From Myxococcus xanthus (GTDB lineage: Bacteria > Myxococcota > Myxococcia > Myxococcales > Myxococcaceae), in the NCBI RefSeq assembly GCF_006402735.1, contig NZ_CP017174.1, positions 2,421,001-2,485,000 on the forward strand: a DNA stretch of 64,000 nucleotides, written 5' to 3'. Each line of letters opens with the position of its first letter. Positions within the stretch are counted from its first letter, which is position 1. The notes under the pieces were generated by a model. That model made no database searches and was not told the origin of the DNA. It saw only the letters and a program-made list of their open reading frames with translations. The translations under genes and the position numbers were made by a program. Shown here one piece after another: positions 8,413-18,292 of this stretch.

Positions 8413-10158
8413 TCAGTCCCCCTCGCCCAGGTAGCGAAACAGCGAGCGAAGGCCGATGCCCAGCGCCGCCGCCGCGTCCTTCTTGCTGCCGCCGCAACGG
8501 GCAATGGCCTCCCGCACGTAGCGCTGGACGAACGCCTCCCGCGCCTCCTCCAGGAGAATCATGGGCGCTGCGTCGCCGCCCAGCTCCAGGTCTTCGGGGC
8601 GCAACAACTCGTCCGTCGCCAACACCGCGGCGCGGCGCACGCGCGACGCCAGCTCTCGCACGTTGCCAGGGAAGGGGTGCCCCCGCAGCGCCTCCGAGGC
8701 CTTCTGCGTGAAGCCTCGCGCCTTGCGCGCCTCTTGAGTCAGCACATGGTGGGCGATGAGCAGCACGTCCTCACCACGCGCTCTCAGCGGCGGCACGTCC
8801 ACGCGCACCTCTTCCAGCCGGAAGCGCAGGTCCGCGCGGAAGGTGCCCCGCCGCACCGCTTCCTCCAGGGCCACATGTGTCGCGGACACCACGCGCACGT
8901 CCACCTTGCGCGGCTGGTGTTCGCCCAGGCGGGTGACTTCGCGCTCCTGCACCACGCGCAGCAAACGCGTCTGGAGCGACAGCGGCATGTCCCCAATCTC
9001 ATCCAGGAAGAGGGTGCCACCGTCGGCCGCCTCCACCAGTCCCGCCCGCTCCGTGCCCGCGCCGGTGAACGCGCCACGCGCATGGCCGAACAGTTCGCGC
9101 TCGATGAGGCTCTCCGGCAGCGCCGCGCAGTTGATGGCCACCAGCCGGCCGCGCCGGCCACTGCGCCGGTGGAGTGCCCGCGCCACCAGCTCCTTGCCCG
9201 TCCCTGTCTCGCCTGTGACGAGGACGTTGAGCGGCGTGGGCCCCAGTCGCTCCACCTGCCGGTACAGGGCGCGCATCGACGGGGATTCGCCGATGAGCCC
9301 CTCGAACGTCGCGGCTTCGATGCGGCGGGTGAGGCCCTCCACCTGCGCGCGCAGCTCCGTCAATTCGCGCCGGGTCGACAGGAGCAGCGCCGTCAGCGCG
9401 GAGAGCGCCATGGCCTCCTCCAGCGCCACCGCTGAAAAGGCCGGAGCACCCAACCTCCGTCCCAGGTACACCACGGACAGCGGCACCGGCTCCACGCGCA
9501 GCGGCACCACCAGCGCGGAGCCCAGCCGCAGTGCTTCCATGCTGGGCGCCCGGGCCAGCGCCGCGTCCGCCTCTACGTCGGCCACCCGCACCGGGGCACC
9601 CGAGGTCAGCACCCGGTCCACGAGGCTGTCCACCACCGCCGCGTCGGGTCTGGCGCCCGTGGAACACAGCACGCGCCGAGGGCCCTCCCGAGAGTCCGCG
9701 GCGACGAGGAAGCCCACGTCCGCGCCCACCACGTCGGCGAGCCCCCGCATCGCCACCTCCAGCAGCTCCAGGGGGGGGCGCTGCACCAGCAGCCGCGAGG
9801 ACAGCTCCGCCAGCACCGCCACCAGCCGGCCGTCCTGTCGCCGGGGGGCCACCTCCGCCGCATCACCCGCGACGGACTCCACCGCTTCGATGAGCTCCAG
9901 CTCCACCGTGCCTACGCGGAAGCGGTCCCCGGGCTCCAGGGGCGCCAGGTCCACGCGCCGCCCTCGCACCTTGATGTCACAGCCCTTGCCCGCCGGGGAC
10001 ACGCTCCAGCCTCGCGCGTCGCGGAACAGCAGCGCGTGGCTCGGCTTCACACCGGGCGCAAGGAGCACGGCGTCACAAGTGGCGTCGGAGCCTACGGAGA
10101 CGACGGGCTTGTCCAAGGGGAGACGGCGGCCGTCGGGGAGGACCAGAAGCTGGGGCAT
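8413..10158 (-). CDS. Sigma-54-dependent transcriptional activator with FHA and GAF domains
   Basis: A 581-residue regulator. Residues ~1-95 form an FHA domain (phosphothreonine binding), ~110-250 a GAF-like sensor domain, ~280-520 the AAA+ sigma-54 interaction domain with Walker A GETGTGKE, the GAFTGA loop that contacts sigma-54 and a Walker B-like LFLDEIGD, and ~545-581 a Fis-type helix-turn-helix ([15 protein letters not shown]). All key motifs are present, so it should be functional. FHA-containing activators of this kind in myxobacteria are typically partnered with Ser/Thr kinases; the kinase 2 kb away is a possible partner, which is inference. ATG 10158 is preferred; an in-frame GTG six codons upstream is an alternative. 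Confidence 0.92.
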   Translation of the reverse strand: MPQLLVLPDGRRLPLDKPVVSVGSDATCDAVLLAPGVKPSHALLFRDARGWSVSPAGKGCDIKVRGRRVDLAPLEPGDRFRVGTVELELIEAVESVAGDAAEVAPRRQDGRLVAVLAELSSRLLVQRPPLELLEVAMRGLADVVGADVGFLVAADSREGPRRVLCSTGARPDAAVVDSLVDRVLTSGAPVRVADVEADAALARAPSMEALRLGSALVVPLRVEPVPLSVVYLGRRLGAPAFSAVALEEAMALSALTALLLSTRRELTELRAQVEGLTRRIEAATFEGLIGESPSMRALYRQVERLGPTPLNVLVTGETGTGKELVARALHRRSGRRGRLVAINCAALPESLIERELFGHARGAFTGAGTERAGLVEAADGGTLFLDEIGDMPLSLQTRLLRVVQEREVTRLGEHQPRKVDVRVVSATHVALEEAVRRGTFRADLRFRLEEVRVDVPPLRARGEDVLLIAHHVLTQEARKARGFTQKASEALRGHPFPGNVRELASRVRRAAVLATDELLRPEDLELGGDAAPMILLEEAREAFVQRYVREAIARCGGSKKDAAAALGIGLRSLFRYLGEGD

Positions 10159-10470
10159 GGCGGGAGCGGACGACACAGTCGCATATCAGGAATGCGGCGG
10201 CGTGCGCATGCGGGGCCCGGAAGGGGCGTGCCGAAGAGGGGGCCCCGTGCCGTCGCCAATCGCCTGTGCTTCGACGTGTCCGAGTTCCACGGCGCCAAGG
10301 GCTACCTGAGCGCGCCAGGGTGGAATGCCGTCGCGGGGCAGACGCGCCCCCCACCACACGCCTGCCGCGGCCACTCCATTCCACGGAACCGTAGAATCCA
10401 TGTACCGTCAGGAGCTTCGCCGTTCCCTGGCAGTCCTTCCCATTCCCGGTTCCTCTGAGTGGCACTCCCC
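10159..10470. promoter_or_regulatory. Divergent intergenic region
   Basis: About 310 bases separate the divergent sigma-54 activator and the repeat lipoprotein, so both promoters should lie here. No clear -35/-10 or -24/-12 pair was recognised and no convincing gene is present. Confidence 0.35.
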
Positions 10471-13287
10471 ATGCGCCTCATACGCCCTTCCTGGCTCTGG
10501 GCCCTCTTGTTGGCCCTCTCCGCCTGTTCCTCGACCTCCACGACCCCCTCCGACGCGGGGACTCAGCCCGATTCGGGGACGCAGGGCGGGCGCATCGAAG
10601 GCCAAGCCATTCTGGAGGGGGCCTCGTCCCACGCGGGCATCAGCGTCTCCGTGGAAGGCGCTTCGCTGAGCGCCACCACGGCCACTGACGGCCGCTTCAC
10701 CCTGGAGAACGTCGCCCCGGGCACGCACATCGTGGTGGCGAAAATGCCCGGCTACTCGGAGGCTCGGCAGTCCGTCACGGTCGCCACGGGAGCAACGGCC
10801 TCCGTGAGGCTCGATCTCGTGCGTGGACGGGGTTCAATCCTCGGCAATGTCAAGGTGGAGGGCGTCCTGGATGCCTCGGGCGTCAACGTCACCCTGGTGG
10901 AGACGGGCGCCAAAACGACCACGGACGCGACGGGGCTCTTCACCTTCTCCGACCTGGCCCAGGGCACCTACACGGTGGCGCTCCAGAAGACGAACTACCT
11001 GGCGACGCAGCAGACGGTGGAGGTGCGGGGCACGGGCTCAACCCTGGTCAATTTCTCCCTGTCGCGCGAGCGGAGCAGCGTGACCGGCGTCATCCAGCTC
11101 GAAGGCTCAAGCAACCACGCCGGCGCCGTCGTCACCCTGGTGGAAGCGTCCCTCACCGCGACCACGAATGCCGAGGGACAGTTCAACATCCAGAACGTGA
11201 TGACGGGCACGTACACCCTGCGAGTGCGGCGGGAGAACTACGTGGACGCGCAGCAGACCGTGGAGGTCCGCGCGAACCAGCCGAGCCAGGTCAACCTGAC
11301 GTTGTTGCTCGTACGCGGGGACGTGGCGGGCACCGTCCAACTGTCGGACGGAGCCACCCCCTCGGGTGTCACCATCACCGTGACGCAGACGGGTGCCAAT
11401 ACGATGACGAACGCGCAAGGCCAGTTCACTTTCACCGGGCTTCCGCTGGGCACCTACACCCTGACCGCCCAGAAGGAGGGCTACGCGGTGGTGCAGCAAT
11501 CCGTCACGGTGCGCACGGGCGCTGCGGCCACGGTTGCCTTCTCGCTGGTACGAGCCCAGGGCCGAGTGGAGGGCACGGCCCTGCTCGAGGGCGCGAGCAG
11601 CCACGGCGGCATCACCGTCACGCTGGCGGAGACGGGGGCCACCACGACCACGAACGGCCAGGGCCGCTTCGCCTTCAGCAGCGTGGCCGCGGGCACGTAC
11701 ACGGTGGAAGCGCGGTTGAGCGGCTACGCCGTGGCGCGCGAGTCCGTCCAGGTGCAGGAGAACCAGGCGGCCACCGTCTCGCTCTCGCTGACGCGCGAGC
11801 GGGGCAACGTGGCCGGTGTCATTCAGCTCGAGGGCGGGGGCGCGCCGGTGGACGTCAACATCACCCTGGCGGGGACGGCCTTCAGCACGCGCACGAACAC
11901 CGCGGGCCAGTTCTCCCTCACTGGCGTCCCCACGGGCTCCTACACCTTGGAGGCCCAGAAGGACGGCTTCGCCACGGGCCAACGTACCGTGGAGGTTCGC
12001 GCCGGCGAGCAGGCCCAGGTCAGCCTGACGCTGTCCCGCGCTCGCGGGAACATCTCGGGCGTGGTCCTGCTGGAGGACGCCAACACCACCTCGGGCATCT
12101 CGGTGGCGCTGGTGGAGAGCAACGCCTCCGTGTTGACGGACGCCCAGGGCCGCTTCTCCTTCAGTGGCCTCATCGTGGGGACGTACACGCTGTCCGCCTA
12201 TTGGACGGGTTATGAGATTCAAGAGCGGAGCGTGGTGGTGCGGAATCAGGAGACCACGGTGGTCAACATCACGCTGCGGCGCAGGCCCGGCGTGGTGACG
12301 GGCACCATCCAACTCGAAGGCGAAAGCCACCACGAGGGTGTCACCGTGTCGCTCTCCGGCCATGGCGCCACCGCGACGACAGATGCCCAGGGGCACTTCG
12401 TCCTCGAGGACGTGCCCCAGGGGCGCCATACCCTGGCGGCCAGCAAGGCGAACTACGCGAAGGCGGAGGCCGCGCTGGACGTGCGCGAAGGCGAGCCCCA
12501 GCCGGTCAGCCTGTCCCTGTCGCGGCTGGGCGCGCTCGAAGTCTCCGCGCCCAAGCTGGCGGTCCAGGGGGGACACCTGACCTTGACGGGCTCCGGCTTC
12601 GGCGCCGAGCGCGGCCCCTTCACCGTCACGGTGGGAGGAGAAGCCGTCACCGACTTCATCTCCTGGTCCGACACGGAGGTGGTGGCGCGGGTGGCGCACC
12701 ACGTCGTTCCGGGCGAGCACGACATCGTCGTGACGCCCGGGGTGCCCTGGCGGCGGCACACCACCACCTCCGTGTGGGTGGTGCCCCAGAAGACCGTCGC
12801 CTACGGGGAGCATTGGGGCGTGGGCGTCCTTGCTTCCAATCACGTCTCCGTCTGGGGTGGGCCCTCCCTGGCCGACATCCACCCGATTCCGGCGGGGCTC
12901 ACCGACGTGGTGAGCGTGGCCACGTCGCGAACGACTGCCTTCGCCCTCCAGGCGGATGGCACCGTGGTGGCGTGGGGCGGTGACCTTCCCTCGGACCTGA
13001 GCGTCCCCTCCGACCTCTCGGAGGTCGTGGCCATCGCGGGAGGTGACTCCTTCGTCCTGGCATTGAAGGCGGATGGCACCGTCGTGGCCTGGGGCGACAG
13101 CGCCATCGCTCCGTCCTCCGACGTGAGGGACGTGGTAGGCATTGCCGCCACGAGCAACGCCAGCCAGGCCTTCCTCGCCGACGGCACCGTGGTGACGTGG
13201 GGACAGGAGAACGAGGGCCAGGCAATGCCTACCGAGAACCTCTACCTGCCGCCGCACGACCTGGTCCTGCGCGTCCCGGCTCGCTAG
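10471..13287 (+). CDS. Large lipoprotein with eight carboxypeptidase-regulatory-like repeats, an IPT/TIG-like domain and an RCC1-like segment
   Basis: A 938-residue protein. The lipoprotein signal is MRLIRPSWLWALLLALSAC, followed by a Ser/Thr/Asp linker. Eight repeats of roughly 80 residues follow (about residues 40-690), each with a core like GxVxGxxxLEG, TTTxxxGxFxFxxxxxGTYTL and a Tyr-Val-rich end: the beta-sandwich CarboxypepD_reg/SdrD_B type. Next comes an IPT/TIG-like segment (LTLTGSGFGAERGPFTVTVGG) and then four RCC1-like units containing GTVVAWG. No catalytic residues are seen, so a surface structural or binding role is likely. ATG 10471 gives a proper signal peptide; an in-frame GTG four codons earlier is less likely. 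A hairpin follows the stop. Confidence 0.85.
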   Translation: MRLIRPSWLWALLLALSACSSTSTTPSDAGTQPDSGTQGGRIEGQAILEGASSHAGISVSVEGASLSATTATDGRFTLENVAPGTHIVVAKMPGYSEARQSVTVATGATASVRLDLVRGRGSILGNVKVEGVLDASGVNVTLVETGAKTTTDATGLFTFSDLAQGTYTVALQKTNYLATQQTVEVRGTGSTLVNFSLSRERSSVTGVIQLEGSSNHAGAVVTLVEASLTATTNAEGQFNIQNVMTGTYTLRVRRENYVDAQQTVEVRANQPSQVNLTLLLVRGDVAGTVQLSDGATPSGVTITVTQTGANTMTNAQGQFTFTGLPLGTYTLTAQKEGYAVVQQSVTVRTGAAATVAFSLVRAQGRVEGTALLEGASSHGGITVTLAETGATTTTNGQGRFAFSSVAAGTYTVEARLSGYAVARESVQVQENQAATVSLSLTRERGNVAGVIQLEGGGAPVDVNITLAGTAFSTRTNTAGQFSLTGVPTGSYTLEAQKDGFATGQRTVEVRAGEQAQVSLTLSRARGNISGVVLLEDANTTSGISVALVESNASVLTDAQGRFSFSGLIVGTYTLSAYWTGYEIQERSVVVRNQETTVVNITLRRRPGVVTGTIQLEGESHHEGVTVSLSGHGATATTDAQGHFVLEDVPQGRHTLAASKANYAKAEAALDVREGEPQPVSLSLSRLGALEVSAPKLAVQGGHLTLTGSGFGAERGPFTVTVGGEAVTDFISWSDTEVVARVAHHVVPGEHDIVVTPGVPWRRHTTTSVWVVPQKTVAYGEHWGVGVLASNHVSVWGGPSLADIHPIPAGLTDVVSVATSRTTAFALQADGTVVAWGGDLPSDLSVPSDLSEVVAIAGGDSFVLALKADGTVVAWGDSAIAPSSDVRDVVGIAATSNASQAFLADGTVVTWGQENEGQAMPTENLYLPPHDLVLRVPAR

Positions 13288-13306
13288 CCCCGTCGCAACG
13301 TCGCGG

Positions 13307-13332
13307 CTCCGTCCCGCCGTTCGGGGACGGAG
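13307..13332 (+). terminator. Hairpin terminator after the repeat lipoprotein gene
   Basis: CTCCGTCCC (13307-13315) and GGGACGGAG (13324-13332) form a perfect 9-bp stem with an 8-base loop, 20 bases past the stop at 13287. Confidence 0.55.
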
Positions 13333-13960
13333 TTGACCGCACAGGCCGCGTGGGAAAGCGCCCGAGCCGTCGTCACAGGCTCGCCTCCGCATCCACTCTT
13401 CCCGAGACGGGGCGCTCACTGGCGCGCGCACGTCACGCGCTGGCATCCGCTGGATGTCCCACGACTGCTCGCGGGGTTCGTCGAGGACGCGAAGCGGACA
13501 CTGCCCGATGCGGTGCAGGAAGAACTGGAGACGCTTCTGCGGTGGCCTCGCGATCCGAGGCTCCTTCCCGCGCTGCTGGCCCTCGGCCAGTTGCCCATGC
13601 GCCACCTGGGGCTGTCGAAGGGCCACGGGACCAGCGACGCCGCGTTGTTCGATGCGCTGGCGGAGCTGCCCCAGCTCTCCCTGCTGGAGCTGGCGTACGC
13701 CACGGCGCTTCAAGTGACCGCGTGTGCCCAGTCCCAGCTTGCGCCCAGGCTGGAGCGCTTCGCGGCCGGGCTCAGGCGCTCCAGTCCAGGCCACCCTCGT
13801 GAGCCCGAGCGGGGCGAGGGTGCTCGCGGAGGCCCTCCGCGCCGCCGCGGAGCTTGGCACCCAGGAACTCGTCCTTCGTGGCACGGGACAGCTCTCCACC
13901 CCTGCCATGGCGCACCTTCGTGCGGCCTCCACCGTCTACGCGCGCGTCGAGTGGCTGTGA
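13333..13960 (+). pseudogene. Hypothetical protein gene, frameshifted near its 3-prime part
   Basis: Frame 1 encodes a plausible helical protein from 13333 (TTG start) to about 13770, ending in APRLERFAAGL. The sensible continuation, ATLVSPSGARVLAEALRAAA to ARVEWL, lies in frame 2 and ends at 13960. Frame 1 after about 13780 becomes Arg/Pro-rich nonsense. A one-base difference near 13770-13785 would join the two. The composition resembles leucine-rich, repeat-containing hypothetical proteins of myxobacteria; no family is firmly recognised. This may be a real mutation or a sequencing error. The N-terminus also looks short. Confidence 0.45.
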
Positions 13961-14071
13961 ACCCCTGAAACACGCAGGTGGGTTCTGCGTCCACGTTGGA
14001 TGACCCATGTCGCTGCATCCGGGCACCGGGGAAGCGGCAAGCGCCGGCAGACCCGAGTAGAAGACAAATCC

Positions 14072-14713
14072 ATGAATCTTGACGACCCGTCGTCCATTCT
14101 CCTGCACCTCGGCATCGTCGTGGCCGCGATTGCCTTTGGCTTCTTCTTTTGGCAGGCCCACAAGCGGCGCCTTCAGGCATGGAGGGACTTCGCGGACAGG
14201 CACGGCTGGGGATTCACCGATTCCATGGCGTCGTACAAGGTCGGGGGACTCCATCGGGGAAGGCCCTTCTCGATGCACACGGAGCATCGCCGCAGTGGAA
14301 AGAGCTCGCAGCTCTACACTGTGGTGCGGCTGGAACTCGGCACGGCGCTTCCTCCCGACCTGCGCATCGGTCCCGAGGGATTCGGGGACAAGCTCCTCAA
14401 GGTCTTCGGCAAGCGGGACGACGAAGTCGGCGACGCGGAGCTGGATGCGGCGCTCGACATGAAGAACCTGACCGACGAGGCCCGGGACACCCTGCGTGCT
14501 CCGCGCGTGCGCGAACAACTCCTGTTGCTGCGGCAACGCTGCGCCAACTTCTCCATCGAAAATGAGGAACTCCAGGCGGAGCAGCGCGGGATGCCCGACA
14601 GCGTCGACACGCTGGAGTCCTTGGTGGCTCCAGCCCTGGACCTGGGGGATGCGCTGCAAGAAGCCGCCTCGAAGGCGCGCACGCGCCGGAGCGGCGAAGG
14701 GGCACCGTGGTGA
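14072..14713 (+). CDS. Membrane-anchored protein of unknown function
   Basis: A 213-residue protein with one N-terminal membrane segment (LLHLGIVVAAIAFGFFFWQA, residues ~10-30), followed by a soluble region with FADRHGWGFTDSMASYKVGG and a Cys-containing helical part. The general pattern (single N-terminal TM, then a domain reading like YTVVRLELG) resembles myxobacterial DUF-type membrane-tethered proteins, but no named family is recognised. ATG 14072 gives the TM segment at the start. No operon partner; the next gene is convergent. Confidence 0.65.
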   Translation: MNLDDPSSILLHLGIVVAAIAFGFFFWQAHKRRLQAWRDFADRHGWGFTDSMASYKVGGLHRGRPFSMHTEHRRSGKSSQLYTVVRLELGTALPPDLRIGPEGFGDKLLKVFGKRDDEVGDAELDAALDMKNLTDEARDTLRAPRVREQLLLLRQRCANFSIENEELQAEQRGMPDSVDTLESLVAPALDLGDALQEAASKARTRRSGEGAPW

Positions 14714-14852
14714 CTTCGAGGCTCGTGCTCCGGCGCTTGCACGCCGCGGTCCCAGAATCGCTTGCGCCCGTGATGCTCCCTGCGCGTACGCGGCCATCGC
14801 ACGCGATAGCGGCCTGCAGTACGCACCCGCCTGAAGGGCAGACAGCGGTCGC

Positions 14853-16013
14853 TCAGTCGGCAGCCCGTCCCTTGCGCGCCGTCTCCAGCAACTCGCGGAT
14901 GGCATCGGCGTGCTTGCCATCGGTTGGCGCCCAGTCGGCGGGCATGCGGCCGGCGCGGTCGCGTATGAACGGGTCGGCACCGGCTTCGAGCAAGGCCTGC
15001 ACGAGCGCCGGCACCGCATGCGCCAATGCGCGTTGCAGCGGCCGCTGTCCTTCATCGTCGGGCACATTGGGATCGGCACCCGCCACCAAAAGGCTGCGAA
15101 TGATGGGGCCGTGCACGCGTGCCGACGGATTGAACAGCGCCATGTGCAGCGCGGTGAGTCCCTTGTCCGTACGGTGATTCACATTGGCGCGGCGTGCGAG
15201 CAGGAGGTTCACCGCACCCAGTTCTCCACTGCGCGCGGCCAGCATCAGTGCCGTCGGGTTGCCCTTGAACTGCGTCCAGTCAGGGGCGAGGCCGGCGTCC
15301 AGCATCCGCCCCACCAGTTCGAGGTTGCCGGCAGCGGCCACCGAAGGGAAGTCCTGGGTCGCCCACTGGCTGCGCGCAATGCCGCCAGAGAACGTCCATT
15401 CGGGGTCGGCAGCAGCCGCGCCACTGACGTCCTTGCCCGTGGCCCTGTCGACAACCTGTGCGCGCCGTGCCTCCGCCGCTTGCCGCGCGCGCTTCTTGCT
15501 GCCGCGCCAGAAGGAATGCGTGGCTGGGTAACTCGCCGGATCGTTCAGGTAGTTTGACAGCGCGACATGGCCATTCTCCAACGCCATGATGGAGGGCAAC
15601 TTGCCGTCGTTGTCCGCCTGCTCGCGATCCGCGCCGGCTTCCACCAGGCATCGTGCGATGTCGGAAAAGCCATTCGCGGCGGCTGTCCACAGCGCGCTGG
15701 CACCGGTTTCGTCCCCCGCGTTCACATCTGCGCCGGCCTTCACCAGCAAGGTCACAAGAGTTGCGAAGCCATGCGCAGTGGCCGCGACCAGCGGCGGCTG
15801 GAAGGCCGCTGCATTCGGGGCGGCCTTCGCGTCCAGCAGCGCGCGCACGGCAGCCTCGTCACCGTGACTGCAGGCATACGCCAATGGCGTGGCCTGGTAG
15901 CCGTGGAGGTCGACTTCGTCGGGGTCGGCCCCTTTCGCCAGCAGGTCCTCCACTGCGAAGACATCGCACTGCTCGATGGCAGCAAACAGGTTTTGGGGCT
16001 TGTCGAGCTTCAT
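14853..16013 (-). CDS. Ankyrin-repeat protein
   Basis: A 386-residue protein built of ankyrin repeats: units such as LFAAIEQCDVFAVEDLLAKG, TPLAYACSHGDEAAVRALLD, ASALWTAAANGFSDIARCLV, TALMLAARSGELGAVNLLLA and GLTALHMALF, in two blocks (residues ~8-125 and ~215-375) separated by a basic linker (WRGSKKRARQAAEARR). Ankyrin repeats mediate protein binding; no enzymatic domain or signal peptide is present, so it is probably cytosolic. ATG 16013 (MKLDKPQN) is chosen because the upstream residues lack the repeat pattern. Partner unknown. About 190 bases separate it from the next minus-strand gene. Confidence 0.9.
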   Translation of the reverse strand: MKLDKPQNLFAAIEQCDVFAVEDLLAKGADPDEVDLHGYQATPLAYACSHGDEAAVRALLDAKAAPNAAAFQPPLVAATAHGFATLVTLLVKAGADVNAGDETGASALWTAAANGFSDIARCLVEAGADREQADNDGKLPSIMALENGHVALSNYLNDPASYPATHSFWRGSKKRARQAAEARRAQVVDRATGKDVSGAAAADPEWTFSGGIARSQWATQDFPSVAAAGNLELVGRMLDAGLAPDWTQFKGNPTALMLAARSGELGAVNLLLARRANVNHRTDKGLTALHMALFNPSARVHGPIIRSLLVAGADPNVPDDEGQRPLQRALAHAVPALVQALLEAGADPFIRDRAGRMPADWAPTDGKHADAIRELLETARKGRAAD

Positions 16014-16201
16014 GGAACGCTCACTGATGGAGTCGTGGCGTGGGGCTGGATGCCGGAGCATCGCAGCCTACCTACAATCCAGCAGCCGTGTGCGCGCCAT
16101 GCCTTGCCCGTCGTACAGCCAGCGTCGAAGAACGTCGGGGCATCCGCGTCATGCCCCGGGACGTCAAGGGCCTGGAGCACCACATCGAGCGGGTGCGGTA
16201 G

Positions 16202-17110
16202 TCACGGCTCCACGGCGGGCGCCGACCCTGCCGGAAGTGGGAGGAGCCGCGAGTCGGCCCTCCGCGCCGCGTCACGAAGGGACTCCAGGCCTGGCCCGAG
16301 CGCCGGGAACGGCGGCAGGTTCAGGATGGTGAGCGCCTCCTCGAAGCGCTCCAGCTCGCGCAGCAGTTCCGCGTGCATCCACCTGTGCTCGGCGTCGTCC
16401 AGTGCGCACAGGGTCATGAGGGCCTCGGCGTTGTCGCGGACCTGGGGCGTGCGCTGGGCGAGCGGCACCCACGGCGCGTCGCGACGATAGGCCTTGTTCC
16501 CCTGCCACCAGGCCCACTGTCGCAGCTCGCGCTCCTCGTCGGAGGTTGTCGCGAGCCCCTCGCGAAGCGCATCCAGGAAGAGCGCTTCACTCACGTCCTG
16601 TACCTGCGGGGCTTCAGTCCATTCCCTGGGGGGCATGGGCACGTCGGGCTGGGTGACGATGCGCGTCGAGCTGACACGAGCGCCCAGCTCCTCGAAGCGG
16701 TCGGCGATGTGTCGGGCCGTGCCCAGGTGGTCGTATTCCCCGAGGCGCGCGGGGAGCTGGGCGACGAAGTGCTTCACTTCCTGGAGTCCCATCCCCAGGT
16801 CGCTCCGCAGGCGCTGCATGACCTCGATGCGACGCGCCCCCGTGCTCTCCAGGGTGAGGGTGGTGAATGTCTCACCGCACTGGGAGGTGACGCGGTCCAC
16901 GTGCCCCAGCTCGACGGCGCGCGCGACCCAGAAGAATGCATGGCAGCCCATGCAGCGCGCAACCAAGGGGGGCAGCGGCCGCATGGGGGCTTCGAACCAG
17001 CCATCACTCCAGAGCACGGCACCGAACGTATTGCCGGAGGCCAGGGACCAGCGCCTGTGGAGGGCGCCACAGCGCGGACAGCCAATGACCATGTCGGGAC
17101 CGGGAATCAT
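16202..17110 (-). CDS. Zinc-ribbon-type protein with a ribosomal L7/L12-like segment
   Basis: A 302-residue protein. Two CxxC pairs (C11/C14 and C53/C56) in the first 60 residues look like a split zinc ribbon. Residues ~92-147 (RRIEVMQRLRSDLGMGLQEV, then VKHFVAQLP and DRFEELGARVS) match the pattern of the ribosomal protein L7/L12 C-terminal domain (hydrophobic Ile-x-Val, GxGLxEAK-like turn, ELxxxGAxV end). The C-terminal half is helical with no known motif. No signal peptide; probably cytosolic. Function unknown. The fusion is unusual and the L7/L12 resemblance is by eye. Confidence 0.7.
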   Translation of the reverse strand: MIPGPDMVIGCPRCGALHRRWSLASGNTFGAVLWSDGWFEAPMRPLPPLVARCMGCHAFFWVARAVELGHVDRVTSQCGETFTTLTLESTGARRIEVMQRLRSDLGMGLQEVKHFVAQLPARLGEYDHLGTARHIADRFEELGARVSSTRIVTQPDVPMPPREWTEAPQVQDVSEALFLDALREGLATTSDEERELRQWAWWQGNKAYRRDAPWVPLAQRTPQVRDNAEALMTLCALDDAEHRWMHAELLRELERFEEALTILNLPPFPALGPGLESLRDAARRADSRLLPLPAGSAPAVEP

Positions 17111-17159
17111 GACGGTGGATTCAGGGCTCCTTCAGTCATTGAAACCCGATGCCTCCGAC

Positions 17160-17687
17160 TCAGGCCGCTGGCTGGCGCAGGTAAGCGAACATGTGCTGGA
17201 CGTAGTCGGCCTTGCCAAGCTGCACACCGTTGTGCCGCAGGATGTTGTAGGCCGTGACCAGGTGAAAGTAGAACTGCGGTGTCACCCAGTTCCGCGCGTA
17301 TTCGCTGCCGGTCATGTCGAAGGTCATGCCATTGGGCAACTCGATGGAGAGTTGGCGTTGTGCGCCTTCCTCTATCCGCGCCCTGTCCGCGCTCGAAAGC
17401 AGTTGTAGCGTGCGCTCAATCAAGGCGTTCGCCTGCTCCATGTCAGCCGGCGCGTCAAGCGGCGACAGCGGTTGCTGGCCAAGCCGCAGCACCGCTTCCT
17501 GCGCCTGGGTACAGACAAACTGCACCTGGCTGGCCAGGTTGTGCATGTCGGGAGCCAGCCGCGACTGAAGCAGGTTCTTCGGGTCACAGCCCAGCTCGCG
17601 AGCACGAGCCTCCCCCTTCTGCAGGAAAACCAGCAGCGCACGCAGCATCTGCGCGAAGCAGGGAACGGTCGTTTCGTAGATCGACAT
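17160..17687 (-). CDS. DUF1993 family protein
   Basis: A 175-residue protein with the DUF1993 pattern: start MSIYETTVPCFAQMLRALL, a RLAPDMHNLASQVQF segment near residue 45, and a C-terminal half with YFHLVTAYNILRHNGVQLGK. The family resembles DinB four-helix-bundle proteins; its biochemical role is not established. An AGGAGG about 7 bases before ATG 17687 supports the start. Cytosolic; monocistronic by spacing, with the preceding minus-strand gene end 50 bases away. Confidence 0.9.
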   Translation of the reverse strand: MSIYETTVPCFAQMLRALLVFLQKGEARARELGCDPKNLLQSRLAPDMHNLASQVQFVCTQAQEAVLRLGQQPLSPLDAPADMEQANALIERTLQLLSSADRARIEEGAQRQLSIELPNGMTFDMTGSEYARNWVTPQFYFHLVTAYNILRHNGVQLGKADYVQHMFAYLRQPAA

Positions 17688-17843
17688 CGGTGCCTCCTCC
17701 TTGAATGACTCAACCCTAGCAGGTTTGATTTGGACAACGCGCGCGGATGTGAACAGCGACACGTCATGGTGACAGCGCCGGGCAGTCCCCATGCGTGACG
17801 CCGGGACGGCCCTCCTGCAATGCTGTGGTCAGGAGGGCGTTCC

Positions 17844-18209
17844 ATGTTCCTAGCCTTCATGACATCCGCGCTCACGAGCGCATGGCTGCTCACGGCAGCC
17901 CCCGTGTTCGTCACCGTGGAGCTCCTCGGCTTCACCGTCCGGTCGGACGGAGAGAAGGTAACGGTAACGCGAGTCAAGCGGGGGAGTGTCGCCGCCCGTG
18001 TGGGACTCGAGCCTGGGATGCGAATCGAGCGCATCGACGCGCCTCGGCGGAGGTTCGCGCGCGGGCCCATCGCGAAGCTCTCCCAGGTCGACCTGCACGA
18101 TGCGCTCATTCCCACGTGGGATGAGCGGCTCCTGCTGCAGGTCTGGGCGGACACTGCGGATCACGGGGCGGCCCGAACAGTGGAAATCATGGGTGTCGAC
18201 ACTGGCTGA
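17844..18209 (+). CDS. Small exported protein with PDZ-like domain
   Basis: A 121-residue protein: hydrophobic N-terminus (MFLAFMTSALTSAWLLTAAP) resembling a signal peptide, then a segment VELLGFTVRSDGEKVTVTRV and VAARVGLEPGMRIERIDAP that follows the PDZ pattern (GLEPGDxIxxIxG). There is no protease domain, so it could be a PDZ-only adaptor or a fragment. AGGAGG at 17831-17836 is well placed before the ATG at 17844. The call is by motif resemblance. Confidence 0.55.
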   Translation: MFLAFMTSALTSAWLLTAAPVFVTVELLGFTVRSDGEKVTVTRVKRGSVAARVGLEPGMRIERIDAPRRRFARGPIAKLSQVDLHDALIPTWDERLLLQVWADTADHGAARTVEIMGVDTG

Positions 18210-18292
18210 AGACCTCTCCATGGCGGTCAGGCAGGGCGGGGAATTGCTTGTCAGTAAGCTCGCTTTGACGAAGAAGACGCGCGGTTAGTCGA

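Noticed and set aside
11107-13932. A very long open frame antisense to the repeat lipoprotein gene
   Set aside because: It arises from high third-position GC in the sense gene; no family motif, signal or sensible composition was seen.
16120-16201. Plus-strand peptide RGIRVMPRDVKGLEHHIERV ending at 16201
   Set aside because: Looks protein-like but is very short, without a start or family; it could be a gene remnant.
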